Source: Candidatus Rokuibacteriota bacterium
GTDB lineage: Bacteria; Methylomirabilota; Methylomirabilia; Rokubacteriales; CSP1-6
DNA length: 64,000 nucleotides
Direction: 5' to 3'
Assembly: GCA_003220225.1 (NCBI GenBank)
Contig: QHRU01000031.1
Location: 62,001 to 126,000, forward strand
Under the pieces are notes generated by a model. It saw only the letters and a program-made list of their open reading frames with translations. It had not been told where the DNA came from and ran no database searches. This document shows, one piece after another, positions 51,783 to 59,839 of this stretch. The translations under genes were made by a program, and so were the position numbers. Numbering within the stretch: position 1 is the first letter of the stretch; each line of letters begins with the position of its first letter.

Positions 51783-53149
51783 CACCGCTCGTCGTCCTCG
51801 ACGTCGTCGGGCTCACACCCGCCCAGGTCGGCGCCGACACCCCGGCGCTGGCCGCCCTCGCTCGTGAGGGGTTCTTGACCCCGCTCGGTGAGGTGCTACC
51901 CGCCGTGACGTGCACGGCGCAGTCGACGATGCTGACCGGCACGCTGCCGCGCGAGCACGGCATCGTGGGCAACGGTTGGTACTTCCGGGAGCTCGCGGAA
52001 GTGTGGCTCTGGCGGCAGTCGAACCGTCTGGTCGCCGGCGAGAAGGTGTGGGAGGCGGCCCGCCGTCGCCTTCCCGGCTTCACCTGCGCCAAACTCTTCT
52101 GGTGGTACAACATGCACTCGAGCGCGGACTGGAGCGTGACGCCGCGCCCGACGTACCCCGCCGACGGCCGCAAGATCCCAGGCATCTACTGCCAGCCGCC
52201 CGACCTCGCCCACGAGATCGAGCGCGAGCTCGGGCCGTTTCCGCTCTTCCAGTTCTGGGGGCCCGGCGCCGGCCTCACGTCCTCACGCTGGATCGCCGAC
52301 TGCGCCCGGCTCGTCATCGACCGGAAGCGGCCGACGCTCACCCTCGTCTACCTCCCTCACCTCGATTACGATCACCAGCGGTACGGGCCGGACGATCCTC
52401 GCAGCCGCGCGGCCCTGCGCGCGGTGGACGGGCTCGTGGGGGACCTCGCCGGCCATGCCCGCCGCGCCGGCGCCCAGGTGCTGGTCGTTTCCGAGTACGG
52501 CATTCGTCACGTGCGAAAGGCGGTCGACATCAACCGCGCGCTTCGGCGCGCCGGCCTTCTGGCCGTGCAGGACACGGTCGTCGGAGAGCTCCTGGACGCC
52601 GGCGCCTCTCGCGCCTTCGCCGTCACCGATCACCAGGTCGCGCACGTCTACGTTCGTAATCCAGACGACGTCGGCCTCGCGCGGGCAGAACTCGAGCGTC
52701 TCGACGGCGTCGCCGACGTGCTGGACGCCAAGGGCAAGGAAGCCGTGGGCCTGGACCACCCGCGGGCGGGCGAACTGATGGCGGTGGCGGCCCCCGACGC
52801 CTGGTTCACCTATTACTACTGGCTCGACGACGCCCGAGCGCCCGACTTCGCCCCAACCGTGGACATTCATCGCAAGCCCGGCTACGACCCGGCGGAGCTG
52901 TTTCTCGCCGGGGGCCAACGCACAAAGTTGCGGCTCGCCTATCGCCTCCTCCAGAAGACACTCGGCTTCCGTTACGTGATGGATGTGATCCCGCTGCACG
53001 GCGGCTGGGTACGGGGATCTCACGGCCGGCGATCTGCGGATCCGGCGCACGGCCCGGTCCTGATCGGCTCCGCCCACGCGCTCAGGCCGGCAAAGCCGCC
53101 CGAAATGACGGACGTGTTCGGGCTCATCCTCGCGCATCTCGAGCGGTAG
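51779..53149 (+). CDS. eboF: EboF: alkaline-phosphatase/nucleotide-pyrophosphatase superfamily protein, probable CTG start
   Basis: 456 residues if translation starts at CTG 51779. TPLVVLDVVGLTP supplies the first metal Asp (residue 8), and VLPAVTCTAQSTMLTGTLPREHGIVGN holds the Thr nucleophile (residue 44). YLPHLDYDHQRYGPDD and VVSEYGI carry further ligands, and ALRPAKPPEMTDVFGLILAHLE is the C-terminal strand. The first ATG/GTG/TTG in frame is TTG 51875, which would remove Asp8 and 32 conserved residues. No ATG, GTG or TTG lies between 51725 and 51875 in frame. CTG overlaps the EboE stop as CTGA. Hydrolysis of a phosphodiester is expected. Confidence 0.8.
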   Translation: MTPLVVLDVVGLTPAQVGADTPALAALAREGFLTPLGEVLPAVTCTAQSTMLTGTLPREHGIVGNGWYFRELAEVWLWRQSNRLVAGEKVWEAARRRLPGFTCAKLFWWYNMHSSADWSVTPRPTYPADGRKIPGIYCQPPDLAHEIERELGPFPLFQFWGPGAGLTSSRWIADCARLVIDRKRPTLTLVYLPHLDYDHQRYGPDDPRSRAALRAVDGLVGDLAGHARRAGAQVLVVSEYGIRHVRKAVDINRALRRAGLLAVQDTVVGELLDAGASRAFAVTDHQVAHVYVRNPDDVGLARAELERLDGVADVLDAKGKEAVGLDHPRAGELMAVAAPDAWFTYYYWLDDARAPDFAPTVDIHRKPGYDPAELFLAGGQRTKLRLAYRLLQKTLGFRYVMDVIPLHGGWVRGSHGRRSADPAHGPVLIGSAHALRPAKPPEMTDVFGLILAHLER

Positions 53150-53159
53150 GTCCGCGCCG

Positions 53160-54119
53160 TCATTTCGTCCAGTTCAGAACCTCGATGAGGCCGTTCGTCG
53201 CCGCGGCCAGCCGGTTGTACTCGTCCGCGAGGTTGTTTCGGTGGTCAGTGACTCCGTTGTACTGCTCGACGAGGGTGTTATTGGCTGCGACGAAGCCGTG
53301 GTGCTGATGACACAGAGCCTGGACCCGGCTCGTGGGGCGAGCCTGTGCACACCTGGGCAGTGAGCCGGCGGCCTTCGTTATCTCAACTTTGACGGCGTCG
53401 ATCCTGGCGCGCATGGCGTCGAGCTGAAGCCGGAGTTCGTCGCGGGTCAGGTCGAGGCGCCGAATCTCCGAGTCGAGGGCCGCGAGCCGTGCCCGGTTGA
53501 CGTCGATCCGAGCCTGCAGCGGTTCCCGATCGTTCTGGATCTTCGCTCCGTCTTCAACGTCAAACTGCTGCTGGGCGTTCTCGATCTCCGTTAGCTGGCT
53601 GGTCCAGAGACTGTGGATGGTCTTCCCGAGCTCGGAGCACGAAGACCACTTCGTCAGCACCGCCTCCATCCGGGCCTTCATCGCTTTCGCGCCGTCCAGA
53701 AAGATGTCGACGTGACGCTGCTCATGCGCGGCGACGCGTGTGACGAAGCGCTGCCAGGTTGTCCTGAGGCCCTCTGAGAGATCGTTCGACTCGTCGTGCC
53801 GCGGCAGCGTCACCACCAGATCGAGCGTGATCGTCATTGAAGGGTGACTGCAGCGGATGGCGCGAGTGTCGATGCCTCCCGAGGTCATAGTCCATTCCGC
53901 GGACGTCAGGCCGTTCACGCGCTGGCCACCCTTCTCAAAGAGGCCGTTCCTGTCGATATGGTCGAAGATCGCGGCCGTTGTCATCCCGCGGACCGGGTAG
54001 TGCCGGGTCGAAATGCTCGTCTTGAGCACGACCCGCTGTTGCGGTGGAGCAGGCGGCGCGCTGGCACAGCCCCAGAGAGCGAGGAGCAGAAGAACCGGGA
54101 CCAGGCCAAGCCTCGGCAT
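53160..54119 (-). CDS. DUF922-type putative zinc-binding lipoprotein with coiled coil
   Basis: 319 residues from ATG 54119. The signal ends in the lipobox LALWGCAS (Cys18 lipidated). The domain after it carries KTSISTRHYPVRGMT, typical of DUF922, and VAAHEQRHVDIF, an HExxH-like zinc site (H-E-Q-R-H). Residues 205-265 form a long coiled coil (LQARIDVNRARLAALDSEIRRL...MRARIDAVKVEI). The end is helical with Cys-His residues. A periplasmic metalloprotease-like or scaffold role is possible. It converges 10 nt from EboF and is not part of that operon. Confidence 0.8.
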   Translation of the reverse strand: MPRLGLVPVLLLLALWGCASAPPAPPQQRVVLKTSISTRHYPVRGMTTAAIFDHIDRNGLFEKGGQRVNGLTSAEWTMTSGGIDTRAIRCSHPSMTITLDLVVTLPRHDESNDLSEGLRTTWQRFVTRVAAHEQRHVDIFLDGAKAMKARMEAVLTKWSSCSELGKTIHSLWTSQLTEIENAQQQFDVEDGAKIQNDREPLQARIDVNRARLAALDSEIRRLDLTRDELRLQLDAMRARIDAVKVEITKAAGSLPRCAQARPTSRVQALCHQHHGFVAANNTLVEQYNGVTDHRNNLADEYNRLAAATNGLIEVLNWTK

Positions 54120-54324
54120 GTGGCCCGAGACTATCGCGCTGTGCGGGCGCGTCGACAACGGGGGATCCGGTGCTGCGCGCCGTGCGCGTGCGGTCGGGCA
54201 CAGTGCCTGACCAGGGGGGACCGTCGGGCGCGGCGCCGCGGATCCTCTCCCGCCCGCACCCTCGCCGACGGCCTGTGGGCCGCTAACTCCTCCAAATATC
54301 GACACATATCGAGGGACCACGCCT

Positions 54325-54340
54325 TGGCACCCCCGGTGCA
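54325..54340 (+). promoter_or_regulatory. Candidate sigma54-type promoter of the FecR-domain gene
   Basis: TGGCAC-N5-GTGCA, with GG (54326-54327) and GC (54338-54339) separated by exactly 10 nt. The -12 box has G instead of the first T of TTGCW. A transcript would start near 54351, giving a leader of about 37 nt before ATG 54388. Confidence 0.4.
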
Positions 54341-54387
54341 CTCTCGCCGGCTCGATGTCGAATGCTTCGATCAAGCGAGGGGCGCCG

Positions 54388-55596
54388 ATGAAGACGACGA
54401 TGACCCGCGTGCTCGGCATGCTGCTGGCCCTCACGATCGCGATTCCGGCCGTCGCGTCCGCGCAAGAGCGCGTCGGCGTCGCGACGACGGTCGTGGGTCC
54501 CGTCACCATCACGCACGAGGCCACGTCGCCGGCCCCCCTGAAGTTCAAGGACGACGTCCTTCTGAACGACCGCGTGACCACCGGTGACAAGGGGTTCGCG
54601 CGGATGCTGCTCGGCGGCAAGGCGATCGTCACCGCGCGTGAGCGCTCGGTGATCACGATCACCGAGGTGCCCGGCGTGTCCACGATCGACCTGGTCTCCG
54701 GCCGCATCTCGGTCGCGGTGGACAAGTCCCGGATGCGCCCGGGCGAGGTCGTCGAGATCAAGACGCCGAACGCCGTCAGCGGCATCCGTGGCACGATCGT
54801 CGTCGCCGAGGTGGTGGGCGGCGTGTCGACCATCACGGTGCTGCGCGGCCTCGTCGACGTCTACCGCCGCGATCCGGTGACCGGCAACGCCGTCGGTCCC
54901 GCCACGCCTGTGGGCGTGCGCGAGAGCATCACGGTGAAGGCGGGCCCGGGTCCGCTGCCCGCGCGGCCCCAGTCGATCTCCGTGGACAACGCGCGCCGGC
55001 TGTCGAACGATTTCACGGCGCCGGTGCGTGCGGTCTCGCCGGCGAGCCCCATCGTCACGGACGAGGTCACGCGTGCGACGAACCTGCTCGGCACGCTCAT
55101 CGGCACGACCCCGACCAGGGCCGATACGCCCACTCCGACGCGGTTGGACGGGATGGCGGTCAAGACGGACACGTCGGGTACCGGCGGCACGCTGGCGCCG
55201 ACGGGCACGCTGGCGCCGACTACCACGCTGACGCCGACGGCTACCCTGGAGCCGACGACCACGCTCACGCCGACTGCCATGCTGACCCCGACGACTACGC
55301 TGGAGCCGACGACCACGCTGACGCCGACGACCACGCTCACGCCGACCACGACGCTGACACCGACGACTACGCTCACGCCGGCGACCACGTTCACGCCGGC
55401 CACGACGCTGACGCCGACGACCACGCTGATGCCGACGACCACGCTCACGCCGACGATCAGGCTGACGCCGACGACTACGCTGACGCCACTGCCGACGACC
55501 AGGATGCCGACGATCAACACGACGCCGACCATCAACACGACGCCGACCATCAACACGGTGCCGATTCTGCCGGGCAACACGCTGATCAAGCGGTAG
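54388..55596 (+). CDS. Secreted FecR-domain protein with Thr/Pro repeat tail
   Basis: 402 residues from ATG 54388 (GAGGGG upstream). Signal peptide MKTTMTRVLGMLLALTIAIPAVASA, then a FecR domain: PLKFKDDVLLNDRVTTGDKGFARMLLGG, ARERSVITITEVPG, and IKTPNAVSGIRGTIVVAEV. From residue 265 the protein is almost pure repeats of TTTLTPT or variants for about 110 residues, encoded by 18-bp units at 55200-55500, ending in three TINTTP/TINTVP units. The tail is likely extended and surface-exposed. A strong terminator follows, so it is a single-gene unit. Confidence 0.88.
   Translation: MKTTMTRVLGMLLALTIAIPAVASAQERVGVATTVVGPVTITHEATSPAPLKFKDDVLLNDRVTTGDKGFARMLLGGKAIVTARERSVITITEVPGVSTIDLVSGRISVAVDKSRMRPGEVVEIKTPNAVSGIRGTIVVAEVVGGVSTITVLRGLVDVYRRDPVTGNAVGPATPVGVRESITVKAGPGPLPARPQSISVDNARRLSNDFTAPVRAVSPASPIVTDEVTRATNLLGTLIGTTPTRADTPTPTRLDGMAVKTDTSGTGGTLAPTGTLAPTTTLTPTATLEPTTTLTPTAMLTPTTTLEPTTTLTPTTTLTPTTTLTPTTTLTPATTFTPATTLTPTTTLMPTTTLTPTIRLTPTTTLTPLPTTRMPTINTTPTINTTPTINTVPILPGNTLIKR
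55197..55560 (+). repeat. In-frame 18-bp tandem repeat array in the FecR gene
   Basis: Units of ACG-x-ACG-CTG-ACG-CCG type encode Thr-Thr-Leu-Thr-Pro; about 15-17 copies with synonymous and Leu/Met/Phe or Thr/Ala changes, followed by three 18-bp ATCAACACGACGCCGACC-like units. The length is divisible by 3, so copy-number change would not break the frame. Confidence 0.85.
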
Positions 55597-55621
55597 AGTC
55601 GCCGCAGCGACCGGACATTCC

Positions 55622-55657
55622 CTGCCGCGCGCCCGAAACGACGCGCGGCAGTTTTTT
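55622..55657 (+). terminator. Rho-independent terminator of the FecR-domain gene
   Basis: A perfect 10-bp stem CTGCCGCGCG/CGCGCGGCAG with a 10-nt loop is followed by six T (55652-55657), 25 nt after the stop codon. Confidence 0.95.
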
Positions 55658-55972
55658 CAGGCGCGCTCAGTGCGCGCGAACGCCTGCTCGAAGAACGCCG
55701 CGAGGTCGGTGATCGGCTAGAAGAACAGCGCCGGCGTCTCCCTAAAGAACCTGATCGGCGTACAAGCTTGTGGCGCCTTCACCGGACTTTCACCGGCTCT
55801 GTCATGCCGTCCAACGCCAAAACTCACCTGCCGCCGGAGGCCGCGGCGAGGGACGAGCGGCGGCAGGAAATCCCCTTGACAGGCCGGTTGTGCGCGCTGT
55901 ACCTGAGGGCGGCGGCGGCTTCATGTTGCTTGCGCTGTTCACCGGGGATGACTCGAGGCGGAGGAGAAACCG
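55658..55972. other. Intergenic stretch before the amidohydrolase gene, no gene supported
   Basis: 315 bp. The minus strand at 55664-55770 reads like the end of a protein (residues AAFFEQAFARTERA) but has an in-frame stop and is not followed upstream, so it may be a remnant. A weak TTGACA at 55876 lies about 97 nt before the next start. No RNA gene is visible. Confidence 0.4.
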
Positions 55973-57559
55973 ATGTGCAAACTGTGCGACGAAGGAAATC
56001 CGCAGAACCATTCCCGTTCGCCCCGTTCGCGGCGCGATTTCCTCAAGGCGACGGCCGCGGCCGGGGTCGCCGCCGCCGGTTTCAATCCGTTCGCGGCGCG
56101 CCCCGCCGCCGCGGACGGCGGGGACCCGCCCGCGGACAGCGGCCGGCCTGGGCGGCGCTACATCATTCGGTCCGGGTCCGTGATGTCGCTGGACCCGAAC
56201 GTGGGCGACTTCCCTCAGGCCGACGTGCTGGTCGAGGGCAAGAAGATCCTCAAGGTCGGGCCGAACCTGCACGCGGACGGCGCCGACGTGATCGACGCCA
56301 GCGGCCGCATCGTCATGCCCGGCTTCATCGATACGCACCATCACCAGTTCGAGACGGCGCTGCGTAGCTTTCTCGCCGACGGGCTGCTGTTGCCCGGGAC
56401 GCCGGGCGGGGACATCAATTACTACCAGTACATTCTCCTCACCTTCGCCCCCGTGTACCGCCCGCAGGACGTGTACATCAACGAGCTGTTCGGTGGGCTC
56501 AGCCAGCTCGATGACGGCGTCACGACGGTGCACGACATCTCGCAGATTCACCACTCGCCTGCGCACTCCGACGCCGCCATCCAGGCCCTGATGGATACGG
56601 GTCGCCGCGCCGCCTTCGGCTATTTCGAAGGCGCGGGGCTCACTCACGGCCCCGACTACAAGTATCCGGAGGACGCGTTCCGCATCAAGAAACAGTGGTT
56701 CTCCTCGAGCGACCAGCTCGTCACCATGATCATGGGCGGCGAGATCTATCTTCCGGGCTACGAGAGAGCCTGGCAGATCGGACGGCAGCTCGGCCTTCAG
56801 GTGGCGGCACATATCCTCTCTCCGTTCGGCATGCGCCCGACCTTCGACTTGCTCGCCCAGGGCCACGGGGGCGACAGCGGTACGCTCGGGATCGGATCCG
56901 ACAACCTGTTCGTTCACATGACCGGGATGTCCGACGCGGCGTGGCAGAAGGTCAAGGACCTCGGCGCGCAGGTCTCGCTCGCCGTCCCGATCGAAATGAA
57001 CATGCGGCACGGCACGCCGCCCGTCCTCAAGATGGAGAGCCTGAAGATCGAGCCATCCCTGAGCTCGGACGTGGAGGTCACGCTGCTGGCGGACTTCTTC
57101 TACCAGATGCGCGCCACCATGAATGTGCAGCGCGCGCTCGTGAACCAGATGATCCTCGATACGGGATTTGCCACAGGCAACTGGTGGCCGGCGCAGCCGC
57201 CCGGCGTGCCGAACCCGCTCACCACACGCGACGTGCTGCGCTACGCCACCGTCAACGGCGCGAAAGGCCTGCGGCTCGATCGCAAGACCGGCTCCCTCAC
57301 GCCGGGCAAGGAGGCCGACATCATCATCCTCGACGCGACCGCGCTCAACGTGGCGCCGCTCAACCAGGTGCCGGGGGCGGTCGTCTCGCTGATGGACCGC
57401 AGCAACGTCGAGACCGTGATCGTCGCGGGCAAGGTGCGCAAATGGAAGGGGCGGCTGCTCGACGTCGACCTGCCGCAGCTGCGCCGGCAGCTCGAGGCCT
57501 CGCGCGATCATATCTTCGCCGCGGCGGGCATCCCACAGGATTTGTTCCGCGGCAACTGA
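55973..57559 (+). CDS. Tat-exported amidohydrolase (cytosine-deaminase/atrazine-chlorohydrolase-like)
   Basis: 528 residues. The N-terminus MCKLCDEGNPQ...SRRDFLKATAAAG is a twin-arginine leader preceded by a CxxC. After the small sandwich (ADVLVEGKKILKVG), VMPGFIDTHHHQFET gives the metal-binding HHH, and QVAAHILS and VHMTGMSD follow. The Asp of SSDVEVTLLADFFYQMR marks the final metal ligand, and GSLTPGKEADIIILDATALN returns to the sandwich. It is a periplasmic metal-dependent hydrolase or deaminase. It is monocistronic and ends at a GC-rich hairpin. Confidence 0.88.
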   Translation: MCKLCDEGNPQNHSRSPRSRRDFLKATAAAGVAAAGFNPFAARPAAADGGDPPADSGRPGRRYIIRSGSVMSLDPNVGDFPQADVLVEGKKILKVGPNLHADGADVIDASGRIVMPGFIDTHHHQFETALRSFLADGLLLPGTPGGDINYYQYILLTFAPVYRPQDVYINELFGGLSQLDDGVTTVHDISQIHHSPAHSDAAIQALMDTGRRAAFGYFEGAGLTHGPDYKYPEDAFRIKKQWFSSSDQLVTMIMGGEIYLPGYERAWQIGRQLGLQVAAHILSPFGMRPTFDLLAQGHGGDSGTLGIGSDNLFVHMTGMSDAAWQKVKDLGAQVSLAVPIEMNMRHGTPPVLKMESLKIEPSLSSDVEVTLLADFFYQMRATMNVQRALVNQMILDTGFATGNWWPAQPPGVPNPLTTRDVLRYATVNGAKGLRLDRKTGSLTPGKEADIIILDATALNVAPLNQVPGAVVSLMDRSNVETVIVAGKVRKWKGRLLDVDLPQLRRQLEASRDHIFAAAGIPQDLFRGN

Positions 57560-57581
57560 GGCGACTCGTCGTCAGCAGGAC

Positions 57582-57610
57582 GCGCGGGGCGGCTCCGGCC
57601 GGCCCCGCGC
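57582..57610. terminator. Probable bidirectional hairpin between convergent genes
   Basis: GCGCGGGGC (57582-57590) and GCCCCGCGC (57602-57610) form a perfect 9-bp stem between the ends of the amidohydrolase gene (+) and the gene at 57637 (-). No T tract is present on either side. Confidence 0.55.
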
Positions 57611-57636
57611 ATCTTCCGGCATCGGATGCGTTCGAG

Positions 57637-58350
57637 CTAGCGGCGCGGTTCGGCGATCAATGCTTCGAGGGTGACCTCCGCGGCCCTCGCCTCGGCGGTT
57701 CCGGGATATTCCTGAGCGATCTCGCGGAGCGCGCGAGACGCCAGCCGTTCGTATTTCATGGCCGTCGCCCGATCCGGGCTGTGTCTGAAGAGTCGGTAGT
57801 AGTCCATTGCCAGAAAGAACCGGACCTCTTTCAGGTTTTCCGACCTCGGATGCTCCTTGAGGAAGGCTTCTTCCCGGCCGACCGCCCGCCGCAATTGATC
57901 CACGTCGCTGTTGACGAGCTCGGCCGGATCGCTCCCGACGGAGCCGTAAAACGCGTGGGCGATGACCCGGAACTTCGCCTCCGCAACCCGCCTTCCACGC
58001 GGCTCGCGTCGCACGTATTCCTGGAAGGCGGCCTGGTCGTACACGTACCGCGCGTTCGCTTCGGCGCGGGTGACGCGGATGCCGTACTCGCTGAGTCTGC
58101 GCACGAGGAGATCCGCGTACAGGCTCGTGCCGTGGGAGGTGGCGTCGAGATTCATGAGATCGACGAGGAGCTGCACCTTTTCTCCGAGAAGATAGAGGGC
58201 CTCGCCCCTGGCCTCTCCGCTCACGCCGTTCTGGCTTTCGCTCACGTACTTCGCGAGATCGATGAGGATCGGACGCACGACGTCGGCATCGAGCACGACG
58301 TGGGCATCGCTCGGCACGGGGATCCCGAGCAGGAGAGCGACGACGAGCAT
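57637..58350 (-). CDS. Hypothetical secreted helical protein
   Basis: 237 residues from ATG 58350 (a GTG at 58362 would lengthen the signal by four residues). The signal MLVVALLLGIPVPSDA is cleavable. The mature part is helical: ILIDLAKYVSES, EALYLLGEKVQLLVDLM, VDQLRRAVGREEAFLKEHPRSENLKEVRFFLAMDYYRL and ALREIAQEYPGTAEARAAEVTLEAL; the second half looks TPR-like. It is the last gene of a minus-strand group with HupE-like and TAXI-type genes. Function unknown. Confidence 0.75.
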   Translation of the reverse strand: MLVVALLLGIPVPSDAHVVLDADVVRPILIDLAKYVSESQNGVSGEARGEALYLLGEKVQLLVDLMNLDATSHGTSLYADLLVRRLSEYGIRVTRAEANARYVYDQAAFQEYVRREPRGRRVAEAKFRVIAHAFYGSVGSDPAELVNSDVDQLRRAVGREEAFLKEHPRSENLKEVRFFLAMDYYRLFRHSPDRATAMKYERLASRALREIAQEYPGTAEARAAEVTLEALIAEPRR

Positions 58351-58370
58351 GAGGAGCGGCACGAATGGAC

Positions 58371-59420
58371 CTAGAACGCCCGCTGGAAGAACCAGAACGC
58401 CGCCGCCGAGAAGATCGCCACCGAGGCGAGCCTCGTGGTGGTTCGGTACGCCCGGGTCAGGCCCAAGGCCCACAGGAGCGGGACGACGAGAGCCACGATG
58501 ACGATCTGTCCGATCTCGACGCCGACGTTGAAGAAGAGCAGAGAGGCGACGAGGCTGGAGGTCGGGAGGTGCATGTCCTTCAGAACGTTCGCAAAGCCGA
58601 AGCCGTGCACGAAGCCGAACAGGAAGCTCACCAGCCATCGCTTGTCGAACCTCGTGAAGAACAGGTTCTCGAGGGCCACGTACGCGATGCTCAGCGCGAT
58701 GCCTGCCTCCACCAGCGGCGCGGGCAACGTCACGACGTCGAGCGTGGCGAGGGAAAGGGTCACGCTGTGGGCGACCGTGAACGCGGTCACGATCTTGACG
58801 ATAGCGAGCAGCGAGCCGCCGACCAGGAGGAGACCCAGCAGGAACGCGACGTGATCGTAGCCGAGAAAGATGTGATGAACTCCCACGCCGAGGAACTGCA
58901 AGGCGGAGGACCAGAAACTCTGGGCGCCGCCCTGGTACACGACGCCTTCGTGGAATACGAACGGCTGACGGTGTCCTCCGTGGATGATCGTGGCCAGCGT
59001 CGTGTGGTCGGCTCCGAGCTCGGTCAGGGGCGCGGCGCGTACTGTGACCGCCGCCAGCGGCGTCGAGCTGCGAAAGCGCAGCGTGGTCTCGAACAGATCC
59101 TTGCCGTCGGCCCCCCGGCCGATCGCAAAGGCGCCGACGTCCACGGGCAGCGCCTCGCCGGCGCTCGCGACTGAGATCTTCCGCCGCAGATAGTCCACGA
59201 TCACCGTCCGCTTGGCATCGAGCTCATCCTGGTCCACACGAGCGTCGAGATTCCGGTCCAAGCCCAGCACGAGATCGAGCTCCAGGAGGTTGAGGCTCAG
59301 GGCGATGGTCACTTCAGGCGCCTGAATGGTGATCTCCGCATACCCGACATTGAGCGGATGGGCGTCCAGCGGTGGCGCCTGGAGGAGGAAGAGGAAAACC
59401 GCGGCCAGGACCGTCCGCAT
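58371..59420 (-). CDS. HupE/UreJ_2-like membrane protein
   Basis: 349 residues. A signal (MRTVLAAVFLFLLQAPPLDA) precedes an extracytoplasmic HPLNVGYAEITIQ domain of about 150 residues. Six helices follow, opened by QFLGVGVHHIFLGYDHVAFLLGLLL with the His/Asp set of the HupE family. AFTVAHSVTLSLA and FGFVHGFGFANVLKD are further conserved membrane segments. HupE-like proteins are nickel or cobalt permeases in some species, but this long secreted-domain form has no proven substrate. It lies between the hypothetical and small secreted genes in one group. Confidence 0.88.
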   Translation of the reverse strand: MRTVLAAVFLFLLQAPPLDAHPLNVGYAEITIQAPEVTIALSLNLLELDLVLGLDRNLDARVDQDELDAKRTVIVDYLRRKISVASAGEALPVDVGAFAIGRGADGKDLFETTLRFRSSTPLAAVTVRAAPLTELGADHTTLATIIHGGHRQPFVFHEGVVYQGGAQSFWSSALQFLGVGVHHIFLGYDHVAFLLGLLLVGGSLLAIVKIVTAFTVAHSVTLSLATLDVVTLPAPLVEAGIALSIAYVALENLFFTRFDKRWLVSFLFGFVHGFGFANVLKDMHLPTSSLVASLLFFNVGVEIGQIVIVALVVPLLWALGLTRAYRTTTRLASVAIFSAAAFWFFQRAF

Positions 59421-59425
59421 GATGG

Positions 59426-59839
59426 TTACTGCGAGCTGTTCATCGCCCTCGCCACGATCTCTTCGTACCAGGATCCCGCCTCGGTCCAGGTCGGCCTGTC
59501 GGACGGAAGCTCATGGAAGGCCTTCACGAATCTCCACCGGCCTTCGCGATATCCGAAGACGCACACGACCGGGTGCCACCCCGCCTCGTCCTTCGGCTTC
59601 ATCTCGAACTTCAGCATTCCGACCATCTCGGCATTGACGTCGGGAAACGTATCCCGCCGGCGGATGTCGAAGTGGGGCTTCCTGATTCCGTCCGTGGCTC
59701 GCTGGAATTCGGCGACGACCTGTCCCGCCAGGCTCTGGAACGAGTGGCGAATGCTCTCCTGGCCGTCAGCAAACGAGGACGAGCCCAGCGAGAGAAGAAG
59801 AGCGAGCACGAGCATGCGTGGGCGCCAGAGTCGCGTCAT
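59426..59839 (-). CDS. Hypothetical small secreted protein
   Basis: 137 residues. A signal (RPRMLVLALLLSLGSSSFADG) precedes a helical-then-strand domain: SIRHSFQSLAGQVVAEFQRATDG, DTFPDVNAEMVGMLKFEMKP, WHPVVCVFGYREGRWRFVKAF. The last two strands resemble a DUF-type nuclear-transport-factor or lipocalin edge, but no family can be named. ATG 59839 overlaps the stop of the TAXI gene (ATGA), and the HupE-like gene starts 5 nt after its stop, so it is in the same operon. Confidence 0.75.
   Translation of the reverse strand: MTRLWRPRMLVLALLLSLGSSSFADGQESIRHSFQSLAGQVVAEFQRATDGIRKPHFDIRRRDTFPDVNAEMVGMLKFEMKPKDEAGWHPVVCVFGYREGRWRFVKAFHELPSDRPTWTEAGSWYEEIVARAMNSSQ

Noticed and set aside
55664-55770. 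Possible gene remnant on the minus strand (AAFFEQAFARTERA)
   Set aside because: In-frame stop and no upstream homology; too short to assign to any family.
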